Assembly (NCBI RefSeq): GCF_001650715.1
Contig: NZ_LWQT01000077.1
Location: forward strand, 186,001 to 250,000
Source of the DNA: Paramagnetospirillum marisnigri
Lineage (GTDB): Bacteria > Pseudomonadota > Alphaproteobacteria > Rhodospirillales > Magnetospirillaceae
Reading direction: 5' to 3'
DNA: 64,000 nucleotides
Below the pieces are notes generated by a model. It saw nothing but the letters and a program-made list of their open reading frames with translations, ran no database searches and was not told where the DNA came from. A program made the translations under genes and the position numbers. Below, piece after piece: positions 63,999 through 64,000 of the stretch (position 1 is its first letter; the number at the start of each line of letters is the position of its first letter).

Positions 63999-64000
63999 TC

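Overview
The window is high-GC, densely coded DNA that looks like an alphaproteobacterium of the Rhodospirillales, most likely Magnetospirillum (close to M. magneticum AMB-1). This rests on gene content, not on a search: a flagellin with FlaF and a Maf glycosyltransferase beside it, many chemoreceptors and PAS sensors, a bacteriohemerythrin, a PHB phasin and System I cytochrome c maturation. About 70 genes are recognisable. I see no tRNA, rRNA, CRISPR array, insertion sequence, prophage or magnetosome (mam/mms) gene.

Layout. 1-3.2 kb: ccmCDEF (minus strand; ccmF runs off the left edge) and a small ORF. 3.3-5.9 kb: a two-subunit periplasmic molybdenum hydroxylase (IorA/IorB type). 6-15.4 kb: mutL, a cupin, a PAS-PAS-PAS-GGDEF diguanylate cyclase, pgi, a GT4 glycosyltransferase overlapping an LpxH-like phosphoesterase, and a lipid-kinase-like protein. 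15.4-18.8 kb: a SulP-STAS-cNMP transporter, a DUF411 copper-type protein with an HMA-like partner, and an S4 protein. 18.8-27.9 kb: a long minus-strand surface-polysaccharide run (UDP-sugar dehydrogenase, GT9, three GT4, one GT2, NodB-type deacetylase) with a RelE/RHH toxin-antitoxin pair embedded in it, headed by a DUF2478-DUF4213/DUF364 fusion that overlaps the first glycosyltransferase and lies divergent to moaA.

28-35.7 kb: moaA, nadK, an AbrB-type membrane protein, phasin, proC, YbjN, ubiK, then divergent cobT and cobS-cobC for the cobalamin lower loop. 35.7-39 kb: a NIT-domain chemoreceptor behind a sigma-54-like promoter, followed by a STAS antagonist and an RsbW-like ATPase. 39-46.7 kb: DUF4139 protein, hydrolase, acs, Rieske/EVE/YciI genes, hemerythrin, IalB-like protein, ppk2. 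46.7-54.3 kb: a flagellin glycosylation locus read leftwards as flagellin, flaF, TPR-GT41-like protein, maf, asnB, with a leader hairpin and a terminator around the flagellin gene.

54.4-64 kb: thioesterase, lipoprotein, a possible small motility protein, pterin dehydratase, zincin, an orphan PotD-like binding protein, three small unknown genes behind a promoter with two phased CACAA/TTGTG dyads, trxA, a PAS plus chemoreceptor pair that looks like a split aerotaxis sensor, glycerate 2-kinase and rpmG at the right edge.

The best candidates for undescribed biology are the TPR-GT/Maf/AsnB flagellin-modification cluster, the receptor-STAS-ATPase cassette, the DUF2478-DUF364 fusion next to moaA, the toxin-antitoxin module inside the polysaccharide operon, and the double-dyad operator near 59.0 kb.
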